46,559 nucleotides of DNA from an uncultured Ruminococcus sp. (GTDB taxonomy: Bacteria; Bacillota; Clostridia; Oscillospirales; Acutalibacteraceae): assembly GCA_902789345.1 (NCBI GenBank), contig CADANT010000013.1, positions 1 through 46,559 of the forward strand, written 5' to 3'. A model generated the notes under the pieces. It ran no database searches. It was given only the letters and a program-made list of their open reading frames with translations, and had not been told where the DNA came from. The position numbers were made by a program, and so were the translations under genes. Positions 18,953-27,399 of the stretch are shown here, piece after piece. Numbering within the stretch: the stretch's first letter is position 1; each line of letters begins with the position of its first letter.

Positions 18953-20173
18953 ATGAAAAGCTATCTTAAATTGTCTATTGCTGTTTTTCTGCTTTTAACA
19001 GCGGTATTAATCGGTGCAAATTTAATTTTTAATAACATTGATAAGGGTGACACAAGTCGCCCTTATCGTGTTGAAGCCCAGAGAATTGCCAATAAAATTG
19101 AAAACGGCGAGGGATATAACCTTGATGATTACCCTACAATTACAAAGGTAGAGAAGCTTACAGACGGCTTTTCAAGCGGTGACAGAGACTATCTTGTTAA
19201 GGAAATTGACGGTACGCTTTATCGGTTTGATTACTGTTATCAGAACGATAATTCAACGGTTATTCTTGTGTTTAATTCTTTCTATTGTATGGCGGCACTT
19301 GTTGTTTTGGGTTTGCTGTTGTTTATATATATAAAAATTATTCGTCCCTTTGAAAAAATCAGGGATTATCCCGTAAGGCTTGATAAGGGGAACTTAACCG
19401 TTCCGCTAAAAGAAAACAGAGAAAAATATTTTGGTAAATTCCTATGGGGACTTGATTTACTGCGTGAAAAGCTGGGAAGCCAGAAATTATCCCAGCTTGC
19501 ACTGCAAAAGCAGAATAAGACAATGGTACTTTCTCTTTCGCATGATATTAAAACACCCCTAAGCGTAATAGAGCTTTATTCAAAGGCATTGGAAAAAGAT
19601 TTGTACAGTGACGAACAAAAGAAAAAAGAAATAGCAGTAAGCATAAACTCCAAATGTGAAGAAATCCGCAGCTATGTAGACGGTATTGTAAAAACAGTGG
19701 GAGAGGATTTTCTGGAATTGGAGGTTGAAGCAGGCGAATTCTATTTTTCAGAATTAATAAAGAGAATAAAAGACTTTTATGCTGATAAACTGAATCACTT
19801 AAAAATTGATTTTTCTATTGATAACTTTTGCGATTGCATTTTAAGCGGAGATTTAGAACGCTCTGTTGAAGTTCTGCAAAACATTATAGAGAATGCCATT
19901 AAATATGGTGACGGAAAATTGATAGCACTTACTTTTTCTGACGAAGATGATTGTAGGCTAATACATATCAGCAACAGTGGCTGTACCCTAAACGACAGCG
20001 AAGTGCCCCATATTTTTGAAAGCTTTTGGCGTGGCTCAAATGTAGGTACTAACAGTGGCAGTGGTTTAGGTTTATACATCTGCCGCACTCTTATGCGTAA
20101 AATGGACGGCGATGTCTATGCCGAAATACGAGACAACACCATTACAGTCACCGCCGTATTTCCAAGGGTATAA
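18953..20173 (+). CDS. Sensor histidine kinase
   Basis: 406 residues. One membrane helix at 5-27, a short extracytoplasmic domain (about 28-103), a second helix (about 104-127), a HAMP-like linker, then HisKA with His197 in LSLSHDIKTPLSV. The catalytic domain has the N box (ENAIKYGDG), a G1-like region and GSGLGLYICRTLM. The extracytoplasmic loop of about 75 residues is longer than in the intramembrane-sensing BceS class (a few residues), so the kinase may sense a ligand directly. Partner of the response regulator just upstream. Confidence 0.92.
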   Translation: MKSYLKLSIAVFLLLTAVLIGANLIFNNIDKGDTSRPYRVEAQRIANKIENGEGYNLDDYPTITKVEKLTDGFSSGDRDYLVKEIDGTLYRFDYCYQNDNSTVILVFNSFYCMAALVVLGLLLFIYIKIIRPFEKIRDYPVRLDKGNLTVPLKENREKYFGKFLWGLDLLREKLGSQKLSQLALQKQNKTMVLSLSHDIKTPLSVIELYSKALEKDLYSDEQKKKEIAVSINSKCEEIRSYVDGIVKTVGEDFLELEVEAGEFYFSELIKRIKDFYADKLNHLKIDFSIDNFCDCILSGDLERSVEVLQNIIENAIKYGDGKLIALTFSDEDDCRLIHISNSGCTLNDSEVPHIFESFWRGSNVGTNSGSGLGLYICRTLMRKMDGDVYAEIRDNTITVTAVFPRV

Positions 20174-20251
20174 ACATAGAACATTTAATAATTGCAATTA
20201 TAACAATTACCAAAGACTTAAAACAGAGGCAGAGTATATACAAAATATAAC

Positions 20252-20285
20252 AGCGGGTAGGGTTATATCCCATCCGCTATTTTTT
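20252..20285 (+). terminator. Rho-independent terminator
   Basis: AGCGGGTAGGG pairs with CCCATCCGCT across TTATAT with G-U/A-C mismatches, followed by ATTTTTTATT. It ends the transporter/two-component operon. Confidence 0.8.
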
Positions 20286-20652
20286 ATTACTGACTTAGCT
20301 TATATTGGCTTAAAAAATTGTAGACACATATGCTGTCATATGTTATAATAATTGTGTAAATTATTGTGTTTTAATATATACTTCGCACAAATAAAGTGAT
20401 GACAATGTTAGAACAGCTATATAAAATATTTGCTGTTAATTATGGTAAACAAAGCAGGCATTGTAGTATATAATTTAATGGTTTTGCAAAGCACACAGGC
20501 TCTCGGCTATGTACCGTTATATGCCGAAAAAACAGCAAGGACTGTAGGAAAGTGTGAAATCGGTTTATTAAATATTAATATTATGATTATAATGAAGCGT
20601 TAATCTGCACCCTTATGTAAAACCGAGGGTGCAAGTAATAGGGAGGCATATT
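20286..20652 (+). other. Intergenic region before the zinc-ribbon gene
   Basis: A promoter candidate TAGACA (20321-20326), 17 nt, TATAAT (20344-20349) would give a leader of about 300 nt. Within it AACAGC/GCTGTT arms, a CGGC/GCCG hairpin near 20515 and TGCACCC (20606-20612) / GGGTGCA (20627-20633) just before the ribosome site could fold. No known riboswitch or small RNA was recognised, and no convincing short gene. Confidence 0.4.
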
Positions 20653-21873
20653 ATGAATTTTAAAGAAGTGAAGTGCCGTAATTGCGGTGCTAAAATGAAT
20701 GTTGCAGAGGGTGCCACAAAAATAAAATGTGATTTTTGCGGAATGGAGTACATCCTTTCTGATAATAAACCTAGGTACAACCCTGTAAAGCTGATTGATT
20801 GGGGCGGCAGAGGCGTTATTTTCAAAGCTTATATACCTAAGGACTGGAATTACAAGGTAACTAATGACGGCTCCGTATCTATTTTAGAGCCGGTTTGTAA
20901 GGGTTTACAGCTCGATTCCCCGGCGGATCAACACCTTTCGTTTTTCCCTGAAGCTTATTATAAAAACTATACTCCTGGGCAGAATATGACCGGCCCGGGA
21001 ACATTTGCCAAAGCAGAGGATTATGCTGTAGACGGTTGGTCGCTGGTTTGCTGGAGGCGCCTTGTAAATCCTCAACAATATGCCGCAGAAAGGTTAATGA
21101 AGATATACGGTAATATTTGTAATTTGCAGCTTTCGCCTGAGAATGACGATACACTTAAACAGCAGTGCCAAAGCTTTCCAAACGAAGCGGCCCGCAAGCT
21201 CGAAAGACCGGTTTCGGCAGGCTTGTATAAATATAATGTTTCATTTTCTGCCTACGGCAGGGCGTATAAAGGGTGCTTTGCAACAGCAATAGCTGTAACC
21301 AACGATGCAGGAAACAGCCAGCAGGTTAATTCAGGCAACGGATTTTCAAATATGTTTATGGGTGGCTTTGGAATGTTTGGCGGAATGATGGGAGAGGCTA
21401 AGGTTAAGTCGGACTGGGGCAGAGCCTTTGACATAGCTATTGCAGTGCCGGCAGGGGACAGCTTCGACTGCAATGCCCTCTTACACAATTTTATACGAGA
21501 GCTTCAATACGGCCCGGTGTATTATGCACTTCAGGACGAGGAATTGCGCAACGCAAATCAGGCAGAAATGTACGGTATGATGACTCGCCAGCAGAACGCA
21601 ATACGGGCATCTCAACATATTTCACAAACTCTGTCCGAAACTTCCAATATCGTAAATTCTGCCTGCCAGGAGCATAGCCAACAGATGGATAGAATTATCG
21701 ACCATAGCTCTGACGGAATAAGAGGAGTTAACAGATTTACAGATTATGGTGGCAACAGCTACCAAGCTGATGTGGCTTATGAACATATATACCGTAACGG
21801 AGATACTTTTGTCGGCTCAAAGGACGGCTCTTTGGAGCTTGGACCACAGTGGGAGGAGTTAAAAAAGGAATAA
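20653..21873 (+). CDS. Zinc-ribbon protein of unknown function
   Basis: 406 residues from ATG 20653 with GGGAGG 6 nt upstream. The N-terminus is a four-Cys ribbon: CRNCGAKM...KCDFCGMEY (residues 7-34). A globular domain follows (about 45-230) with PKDWNYK and YNVSFSAYGRAYKGCFATA, then a Gly/Met/Phe-rich patch (GNGFSNMFMGGFGMFGGMMG, about 229-248) and a C-terminal helical part with polar Gln/Ser. The end (YRNGDTFVGSKDGSLELGPQWEEL) looks like a small beta finger. There are no catalytic motifs and no membrane segments. The first ribbon resembles the TFIIB-type ribbons that head many Firmicute proteins; the Gly/Met/Phe patch is reminiscent of sticky low-complexity linkers. Transcribed alone. Confidence 0.75.
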   Translation: MNFKEVKCRNCGAKMNVAEGATKIKCDFCGMEYILSDNKPRYNPVKLIDWGGRGVIFKAYIPKDWNYKVTNDGSVSILEPVCKGLQLDSPADQHLSFFPEAYYKNYTPGQNMTGPGTFAKAEDYAVDGWSLVCWRRLVNPQQYAAERLMKIYGNICNLQLSPENDDTLKQQCQSFPNEAARKLERPVSAGLYKYNVSFSAYGRAYKGCFATAIAVTNDAGNSQQVNSGNGFSNMFMGGFGMFGGMMGEAKVKSDWGRAFDIAIAVPAGDSFDCNALLHNFIRELQYGPVYYALQDEELRNANQAEMYGMMTRQQNAIRASQHISQTLSETSNIVNSACQEHSQQMDRIIDHSSDGIRGVNRFTDYGGNSYQADVAYEHIYRNGDTFVGSKDGSLELGPQWEELKKE

Positions 21874-21888
21874 TCTCTGTTTGGATTT

Positions 21889-21999
21889 ATGGTATTAACA
21901 GCAGTATTTGCGGCATTTACAGTTTCAACTTTATACAGGCTTTATATTTTCTGCAGCAAATCTAAAAAGTTTTTCTTAAATAATGTAGACAAAAATTAA
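21889..21999 (+). CDS. Possible small hydrophobic peptide
   Basis: A 36-residue frame begins MVLTAVFAAFTVSTLYRLYI, a single membrane-like segment, and continues with a basic tail (KSKKFFLNNVDKN). There is no good ribosome site, so it may be chance. It lies 16 nt after the zinc-ribbon gene. Confidence 0.25.
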   Translation: MVLTAVFAAFTVSTLYRLYIFCSKSKKFFLNNVDKN

Positions 22000-22020
22000 T
22001 ACAGAATATTAAAAACATAA

Positions 22021-22064
22021 CATTGCCCACAGTTTCCTGTTAAGAGTAGGAACTGCGGGCAATG
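22021..22064. terminator. Hairpin terminator between convergent genes
   Basis: CATTGCCC-A-CAGTT pairs with AACTG-C-GGGCAATG, about 17 pairs with two mismatches around TCCTGTTAAGAGTAGG. The zinc-ribbon gene and the minus-strand operon converge here, and both sides are AT-rich, so it may serve both. Confidence 0.6.
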
Positions 22065-22192
22065 ATGCTTCTTAAAAAACTTCCTTTTAAGCTTTTTATT
22101 TTGGTTATTGCTTGAAAGGAAATTTTTTATTTATAATTTATTTTATAGGCTTTTTTGCTTTAACTCTTATTATAGAATAGAGCCGCTAAAGA

Positions 22193-24100
22193 TTATTTTA
22201 CTTTACGCCTCTTTCTGACACAGCCTGCGACAAGGGCGGAGGATAAAATTGCAAGCAGTGCGGCAGGAACAACAATGTAGCTGTTGCCGCCTGTTTTTGG
22301 AGATTTTACTGTACTTGAGGTGTTTTGAGATGCATTGCCACCTGTAAGCTTAGGTATTGTTACAGCTTCTTCTTTTAGTCCGCATACTGTACACTCAAGG
22401 TGCTTAACCCCTGTAGATTCATTTGTAGGGTTTTGGTCAATTTTCCACTCAAGATTGTGAGTATGCTCTGTAGGTGTAGTTGTATCATCTACGGTTACTT
22501 CAACTACCTCCTGACCTGAGCCGCTTCCCGGTACGGTGTTAGACGGGTTTTCTGCCGGCATAACCATAATAAAGCTGTCACAGTATTCCTTAGGAATATA
22601 GGTGTAGAAACGGCCGCCGTCTGACATTCTGGCAATAACGCTGTATCTATTGTTAAGCTGCATTTTTTTATCACCGCCATGCCGCCATTCAACATAGCTG
22701 CAGTCCTTTGAATTTAAAAGTACATCTGCTACTGTCCAGTATTCATTTGTGACCTGACCGAAAATAGTTTTTGATTGTGAATATACGGTTTTTATGTCGT
22801 TGGTAACGAACATCCAGTCCATAGAGCCTTTACTTTCTTTCGGCTTGATAAAATCACCGTTTTCTGAGGAGAAGAAAATATCGTATAGTGAAACCTTTTC
22901 TGTTGAGCCTTTTGGGTTGTAGTCGTTATAAATATCTCTATAATACTTTTCAGATAATGCTTCGTAGGTTTTTTTGTTTTTATCCGTGTACATATAGAAC
23001 GAATCCCAGTGCTTATTGGTTTTTCTATCGCTAGGGCATTTAAAATCGTTTGGGCCTGCGTTAAGGTAAGGCAGGGTTTGCTTTCTTGCCTCTCTGCAAA
23101 GGGTTATTTCGTGCCCCGGAACCTGGTAGCGGCGTAAATTGTCGGGTAGTTGTGTAACGGTTGTTTGCTCTGCAAGCTCTTTAATTATCTTGTTGGTGTC
23201 TAACAATGCCGTAAGCTTTCCACGGAGTAGGTTAGCAGAGCCTTCGCCGTATTTGTCTTCATATACTTCAATTCTTGCGTTTAGTGATGTATACATAATG
23301 TTTGCCGATGTCATATAAAGGTTAGCAAGTGATGACCAGTATTTTTCACGCATTTCGTAGCCCTGGTGTTCCCATTTAAAATGCTGTAGAGAATAATTGT
23401 TCATTAAATCCAGCGGCGAGCAGCTACCGTCTATTAAGTAAACCGTATCTTGAAGTTTTTCTCCCAAAGAAGATACCTCTTGGTCAAAATACGACTTTTC
23501 GCCAAAGTTAAGCTCTTTAATTTTTGTTGTGTCACCAATAGACCACACCAGGGTGTTCTTGCGGTTTTCTTCTATTTGCTTGTCAGTAAGACCTTCGGTG
23601 TTTTGCAAATCGGCAATATATAATTTTGTTTTTGAAAACAGAACATTGTTGCCGTTGTAATAATGGTTAATAGCATTAAGCTTTGACTGGTCCTTTACAA
23701 GCTCGCTTAGCTGGTCAAGCTTAAGCAGTGTAGTTTGATTTTGTTGATTTAACGAGTTTATAGCCGATAGAATCTGTTCTGTGTCGTCAGGCTTTGATGA
23801 ATTAACCAGATTATCCAAAAACTTTTGCCCCACCCAAATTCCTATTTTGGCAGGCGTACCTTCAACCGGTATTTTAGACATAGCGCCGTTTATAATAGTG
23901 ACGGTGGTTGATTTCCAGTCTGTATTTTCCGCTGCCGTTGTTTCATAAAAACTTTCGGCGGAATTTTTAATTCTGTCGTTTATAGATTCCAGGCTTTCTG
24001 TAGGCTCTTCGTCGTAAGCGGCCCCTGTAAGTATTCCTGTAGGCAACATACAAGCACTCATTATAAGCGCCATTGCTGCGGAAATTATTCTTTTTTTCAT
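22193..24100 (-). CDS. Large secreted helical protein with sortase-like anchor
   Basis: 635 residues with AAGGAG upstream. A signal peptide (residues 1-29) precedes an acidic helical N-terminal region; residues about 75-145 contain GTPAKIGIWVGQKFL and a heptad-like SAINSLNQQNQTTLLKLDQLSEL, probably a coiled coil. A middle domain of about 350 residues has no motif I know. Near residues 545-590 HTHNLEWKIDQNPT and HLECTVCGLKEE form the HxH...CxxC module often found in gut Firmicute surface proteins. SPKTGG (about 600-605), a hydrophobic helix and RKRRKVK form the anchor. The amphipathic helical N-terminal part with a central hydrophobic helix recalls alpha-helical pore-forming toxins, but this is speculative. 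Last gene of the TetR operon, 33 nt after the hydrolase gene. Confidence 0.7.
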   Translation of the reverse strand: MKKRIISAAMALIMSACMLPTGILTGAAYDEEPTESLESINDRIKNSAESFYETTAAENTDWKSTTVTIINGAMSKIPVEGTPAKIGIWVGQKFLDNLVNSSKPDDTEQILSAINSLNQQNQTTLLKLDQLSELVKDQSKLNAINHYYNGNNVLFSKTKLYIADLQNTEGLTDKQIEENRKNTLVWSIGDTTKIKELNFGEKSYFDQEVSSLGEKLQDTVYLIDGSCSPLDLMNNYSLQHFKWEHQGYEMREKYWSSLANLYMTSANIMYTSLNARIEVYEDKYGEGSANLLRGKLTALLDTNKIIKELAEQTTVTQLPDNLRRYQVPGHEITLCREARKQTLPYLNAGPNDFKCPSDRKTNKHWDSFYMYTDKNKKTYEALSEKYYRDIYNDYNPKGSTEKVSLYDIFFSSENGDFIKPKESKGSMDWMFVTNDIKTVYSQSKTIFGQVTNEYWTVADVLLNSKDCSYVEWRHGGDKKMQLNNRYSVIARMSDGGRFYTYIPKEYCDSFIMVMPAENPSNTVPGSGSGQEVVEVTVDDTTTPTEHTHNLEWKIDQNPTNESTGVKHLECTVCGLKEEAVTIPKLTGGNASQNTSSTVKSPKTGGNSYIVVPAALLAILSSALVAGCVRKRRKVK

Positions 24101-24133
24101 ATTACCTCATCTCCTTAATAAAACTATCGGGTT

Positions 24134-25237
24134 TTATTTCTCTATGGTGTTGTTTTTTAGGTCATAGGCAGTTACAGTGTCCCAATCTCTGCGAATAACT
24201 ACCTGTGCGGTTAAATCGGTATCATTGTAAACAATAGACCATTGTGTATTACTTGTAACATCTCCTTCCGTTGGCAGCTGAGAAGCTGACTTTAAGGCCT
24301 CCCATGCAATGTCAGTTGTGTATGCGCCTTTGTTTTTATTGAAAATTGCTTCAATTTTTTCGTAGCGTTCCTTACCGTGACCGTAATTACCGTTTTTCTG
24401 GTTAGGCAAAACCTTATCGTTGTACATTTCAAAGAAATTTGTAACTGTTCGTACAGGAGTTGCAACAAGCTCTCTTGTTTTGCTGTCACAATCGTACTCT
24501 ACAACTCTGCCGTCACCGGAAGCGTCGGTAATGTAAAAGTGATAATCCCTGCCGGCACTTGCAAGCATATCGTATTGCTTTAGCAGTTCAACGGCCTTTT
24601 CGGTAGTATCTGCCTTATCAAGTACAAGGCGAATAGCCAAAGAGGTTGCGATGGTAGGCTTGCCTGTTTTTTGGTGAGTAGGCTCACTGTCAAGAGTAAG
24701 AACTGCTATGGATACACCCTTTTCGTTCATACCGTCAAGGCATACAAAGGGTGCTGTCAGGCATGCAAGCTTGCTTTTAATGCTGCTGTCGGCGGCGTTT
24801 GCAGATATATTGTCCAGTGCCGCAAATGCTACCGACTTGTAGCCGTCCTTTGGGGTACAGTAAAGCAGCATAGACGATGAATCGTTTTTAAAGTCATAGT
24901 TTCTGCCCATAAGTACATTGCTGTCGGTATCTTTAATAGAGAATGCACTGCATCCGAAGTCCGGTACATCCATATGTATAGGCAGCAGCGGCAGTGATTC
25001 TTTAACTATAGCGTCCACAAGGGACTGTGTGTCGTCAATACCGTAATTAATAACATTGTCAAGGTTGTAATCGTACTTAATATCCATACGGTACAGGTTG
25101 TATTCGTCATAGTTTGTTATTTTCTCAATAGTTGATATGGTTTGGAATCTTGTAAAATATATGCATACAAATGTGATTATTGCAGCAAGTAGAAGTACCA
25201 ATATAGATACAAGAGCCCATATAATTACCTTTTTCAT
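24134..25237 (-). CDS. Membrane-tethered Ntn-hydrolase (linear amide C-N hydrolase/C45-like)
   Basis: 367 residues. A single N-terminal helix (about 4-27) anchors it outside the membrane. Cys96 in DFGCSAFSI followed by VLMGRNYDF (residues 108-116) matches the N-terminal-nucleophile pattern of choloylglycine/penicillin acylase and C45 acyltransferase families, where Cys becomes the first residue after cleavage and the Arg is catalytic. LDGMNEKGVSIAVLTL is the second conserved block. If this is right, the first 95 residues are a propeptide. Substrates of the family are bile salt amides, penicillins, acyl-homoserine lactones and N-acyl amines; none can be chosen. Transcribed with the TetR gene (21-nt gap) and the anchored protein, start ATG preceded by GGAGG. 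Confidence 0.8.
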   Translation of the reverse strand: MKKVIIWALVSILVLLLAAIITFVCIYFTRFQTISTIEKITNYDEYNLYRMDIKYDYNLDNVINYGIDDTQSLVDAIVKESLPLLPIHMDVPDFGCSAFSIKDTDSNVLMGRNYDFKNDSSSMLLYCTPKDGYKSVAFAALDNISANAADSSIKSKLACLTAPFVCLDGMNEKGVSIAVLTLDSEPTHQKTGKPTIATSLAIRLVLDKADTTEKAVELLKQYDMLASAGRDYHFYITDASGDGRVVEYDCDSKTRELVATPVRTVTNFFEMYNDKVLPNQKNGNYGHGKERYEKIEAIFNKNKGAYTTDIAWEALKSASQLPTEGDVTSNTQWSIVYNDTDLTAQVVIRRDWDTVTAYDLKNNTIEK

Positions 25238-25258
25238 ATTATATCCTCCGTTCTGTTT

Positions 25259-25954
25259 TTACTTTGTAAGTGAAAAGTCAAATTTCATTGCCAGTGATTT
25301 AAACAAATACTGCATAACCATATTTGCAGTATTTTTTACATCAATATTCATTATATAGCTTAGCACCGCTTGTTGTTCTTCTTTAGGTACGGAATATGCA
25401 CCCATACTCATTGTTAAAAAACGCTCAAGCTTTTTTTCAAGAGTAAAATATATGTCGCAGGGCCTTGCCATATATCCCCGCATAATTCCTGCCGAACCTA
25501 TTTCCAGCTCGTAAAAATCACTTTCGCTGTAGTTAGGGAGGTAGGAACCGAAAATTTCGTACAGCTTCTTTGATGTTTGCTGATGTATATATTCGGCTGT
25601 TTCTTTGTAGGTATATGCTTCAATATAAATTTCACGCAAATTTTCGTTTAGCTCTGCAATGGTTAGCTGAATAGCTGTTTCTGTTGCATAAAGCATAACG
25701 GCGTTTGCGGCAGCACCTGTTTGGTCTATAATTTTATTGGCAAAGTCAAACTGGTTTTCAAACATAAACTGAACAAGCTCCATTAATACGCCGTCTTTTG
25801 TGCGAAAAATGTTTTGAAATGTGCCGGCTGACACATCTGCAAGAGCTAAAATTTCTGACATTGTGGTTTGGTTGTAGCCCTGCTCTATAAATAATTTTAC
25901 GCAGGCTGAAAGTATTCTTCTTTTTGCATTTTCGCTGTCGTATCTTCTTGCCAA
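25259..25954 (-). CDS. TetR/AcrR-family transcriptional regulator
   Basis: 231 residues. The N-terminal HTH (KRRILSACVKLFIEQGYNQTTMSEIL, then AGTFQNIFRTKDGVL) is typical TetR; the rest is an all-helical ligand domain. The start is TTG 25954, with AAGGAG 8 nt away; the nearby ATG 25961 is in another frame and only 2 nt from the ribosome site. First gene of a three-gene minus-strand operon. It likely represses itself via the palindrome at 25975-26002, which overlaps its own -10 box. The ligand may be the substrate of the adjoining hydrolase. Confidence 0.88.
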   Translation of the reverse strand: MARRYDSENAKRRILSACVKLFIEQGYNQTTMSEILALADVSAGTFQNIFRTKDGVLMELVQFMFENQFDFANKIIDQTGAAANAVMLYATETAIQLTIAELNENLREIYIEAYTYKETAEYIHQQTSKKLYEIFGSYLPNYSESDFYELEIGSAGIMRGYMARPCDIYFTLEKKLERFLTMSMGAYSVPKEEQQAVLSYIMNIDVKNTANMVMQYLFKSLAMKFDFSLTK

Positions 25955-25974
25955 TAGACATTCTCCTTTCTAAT

Positions 25975-26024
25975 TTATAATTGGATTACAAACCAATTAT
26001 AACAAACTAATAGTTAATTTTCAA
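25975..26024 (-). promoter_or_regulatory. Promoter and TetR-type operator of the hydrolase operon
   Basis: On the minus strand TTGAAA (26024-26019), 17 nt, TATAAT (26001-25996) is a near-perfect promoter. TTATAATTGG (25975-25984) and CCAATTATAA (25993-26002) form a perfect 10-bp inverted repeat with 8-nt spacer that covers the -10 box and start region, as in autorepressed TetR genes. Confidence 0.8.
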
Positions 26025-26099
26025 GCATTTATTATAATTTGTTTAATTTTATCTATAAAATTCTAAATATAGGCGTAATATGAGAGACTATGTCGGCTC

Positions 26100-26129
26100 T
26101 TGAAAAATGCCGGTTTATTGTGGTATAAT
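26100..26129 (+). promoter_or_regulatory. pyrE promoter
   Basis: TTGAAA (26100-26105), 18 nt, TATAAT (26124-26129), 35 nt before the ATG. The leader is too short for a PyrR-type attenuator. Confidence 0.7.
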
Positions 26130-26163
26130 GTAGAAAATACAGTGTTGAAAGGATTGTTCGGCA

Positions 26164-26823
26164 ATGACATATAAAGAAAGTTTTATTAAGTTTATGGTTG
26201 ACAGCGGTGTGCTTACCTTTGGAGAGTTTACTCTAAAAAGCGGTAGAAAGGCACCGTATTTTATTAACGCAGGTAACTACAAAACAGGCGCACAGCTTGC
26301 AAAGCTTGGCGAATATTACGCAGAGTGTATAAAGGACAACAACATTGATGTTGAAACCCTGTTTGGCCCGGCATACAAGGGCATACCTCTTGCAGTAAGC
26401 GCTACAGTTGCTTTGTTTAATAAGTTTGGCACAAGTGTAAACTATTGCTTTGACAGAAAAGAGGTTAAAGACCACGGCGAGGGCGGCACATTTGTAGGCA
26501 GAACTTTAACAGATGGTGAAAAGGTAGTTGTAATCGATGATGTTATGACCTCCGGCAAAGCTTTAAGAGAGGTACTGCCAAAGCTAAAATCAGCTGCCGA
26601 TGTTAATGTAACAGGTATGGTTATTACTGTTGACCGTATGGAAAAAGCCCTTGACAGCTACAAAAGTGCAGTGCAGTCAGCATATGACGAGTTTGGTGTA
26701 AAAGTTTATTCTATTGTTACCATTAAAGACATTATCGGCGCTATTGAAAGCGGCGTTATTGAGGGTAAGGAGTATTTATACTCTATGAAAAATTACCTGG
26801 CACAGTATGGTGCGCAGTACTAA
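26164..26823 (+). CDS. pyrE: Orotate phosphoribosyltransferase
   Basis: 219 residues. It converts orotate and PRPP to OMP in pyrimidine synthesis, in the cytoplasm. The PRPP-binding motif VVVIDDVMTSGKA lies near residues 122-134; the N-terminal GEFTLKSGRKAPYFINAG segment and the KEVKDHGEGG flexible loop are typical of PyrE. It stands alone between a promoter and its own terminator, separate from other pyr genes in this window. Confidence 0.95.
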   Translation: MTYKESFIKFMVDSGVLTFGEFTLKSGRKAPYFINAGNYKTGAQLAKLGEYYAECIKDNNIDVETLFGPAYKGIPLAVSATVALFNKFGTSVNYCFDRKEVKDHGEGGTFVGRTLTDGEKVVVIDDVMTSGKALREVLPKLKSAADVNVTGMVITVDRMEKALDSYKSAVQSAYDEFGVKVYSIVTIKDIIGAIESGVIEGKEYLYSMKNYLAQYGAQY

Positions 26824-26868
26824 TATAAATATTTAGTTGCTTTTTAATTGAAATATTCTAACTACTGC

Positions 26869-26906
26869 AAGGGCAGACACGGTTATATCCGGTGTCTGCC
26901 CTTTTT
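26869..26906 (+). terminator. pyrE terminator
   Basis: AAGGGCAGACAC (26869-26880) pairs with GTGTCTGCCCTT (26892-26903), with a further CGG/CCG pair inside, followed by TTT. Confidence 0.9.
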
Positions 26907-27144
26907 AGGTTTTAAAAAATTTCCCGATTAAATATTTCTGTTTAAAAACCGGCGGTAAATGCAAGCACAAAAATAAATTAAAAAATAAAAATGGCAAGAT
27001 TTATCTTGTGCTGTAGTTTAATTTATTTAAACTTCGAAACAAAGCTATGAACTGTCAAGTTGTAAAATTTAATATAAATAACCCCGGTTAATAAAGCCTG
27101 TTGGTAGTCAATTTACAAACTTTAGCATAAATTACATAATGAAC
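26907..27144 (+). other. AT-rich intergenic region
   Basis: Between the pyrE terminator and the importer promoter there is AT-rich sequence with only short inverted repeats (for example CAAGAT-TTA-TCTTG near 26995). No gene or known RNA was seen. Confidence 0.4.
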
Positions 27145-27173
27145 TTGCAAAATTCTGCAGCAAGTGCTATAGT
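27145..27173 (+). promoter_or_regulatory. Promoter of the amino acid importer operon
   Basis: TTGCAA (27145-27150), 17 nt, TATAGT (27168-27173). It gives a leader of about 305 nt that carries the two hairpins below. Confidence 0.6.
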
Positions 27174-27220
27174 TTACCCATACCAAATAGAAAATACATC
27201 TTGATTATGCAAGTTAATTA

Positions 27221-27287
27221 GACAAAGGCGTCACTTTTAGAAGAATCGCAGCTATTATATGCGATAAACTTTAAAGTGACTTTTTTG
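27221..27287 (+). promoter_or_regulatory. Leader hairpin A, terminator-like
   Basis: Begins with GACAAAGGCGTCACTT. GTCACTTT (27230-27237) pairs with AAAGTGAC (27273-27280) and an inner ATCGCA/TGCGAT stem closes a 9-nt loop; TTTTTTG follows directly. It looks like an intrinsic terminator inside the leader, so read-through would decide expression of the importer operon. Confidence 0.7.
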
Positions 27288-27375
27288 TTTACAGAAAAGC
27301 TTTTTCCTGTAGATATGTTTAATTAATTTGTGCTACAGCCCCTAAAGGCTTGATTTTCTTATGGTATAAGCAGTA

Positions 27376-27389
27376 TGGGCTTAAGCCCA
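27376..27389 (+). repeat. 14-bp palindrome in the leader
   Basis: TGGGCTTAAGCCCA is self-complementary and lies just before hairpin B. It may be a protein site or a minor stem. Confidence 0.4.
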
Positions 27390-27399
27390 AAAAATCAGC

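Noticed and set aside
20112-20348. Open frame at the end of the histidine kinase gene
   Set aside because: It overlaps the kinase gene in another frame and runs across the terminator hairpin; no coding features.
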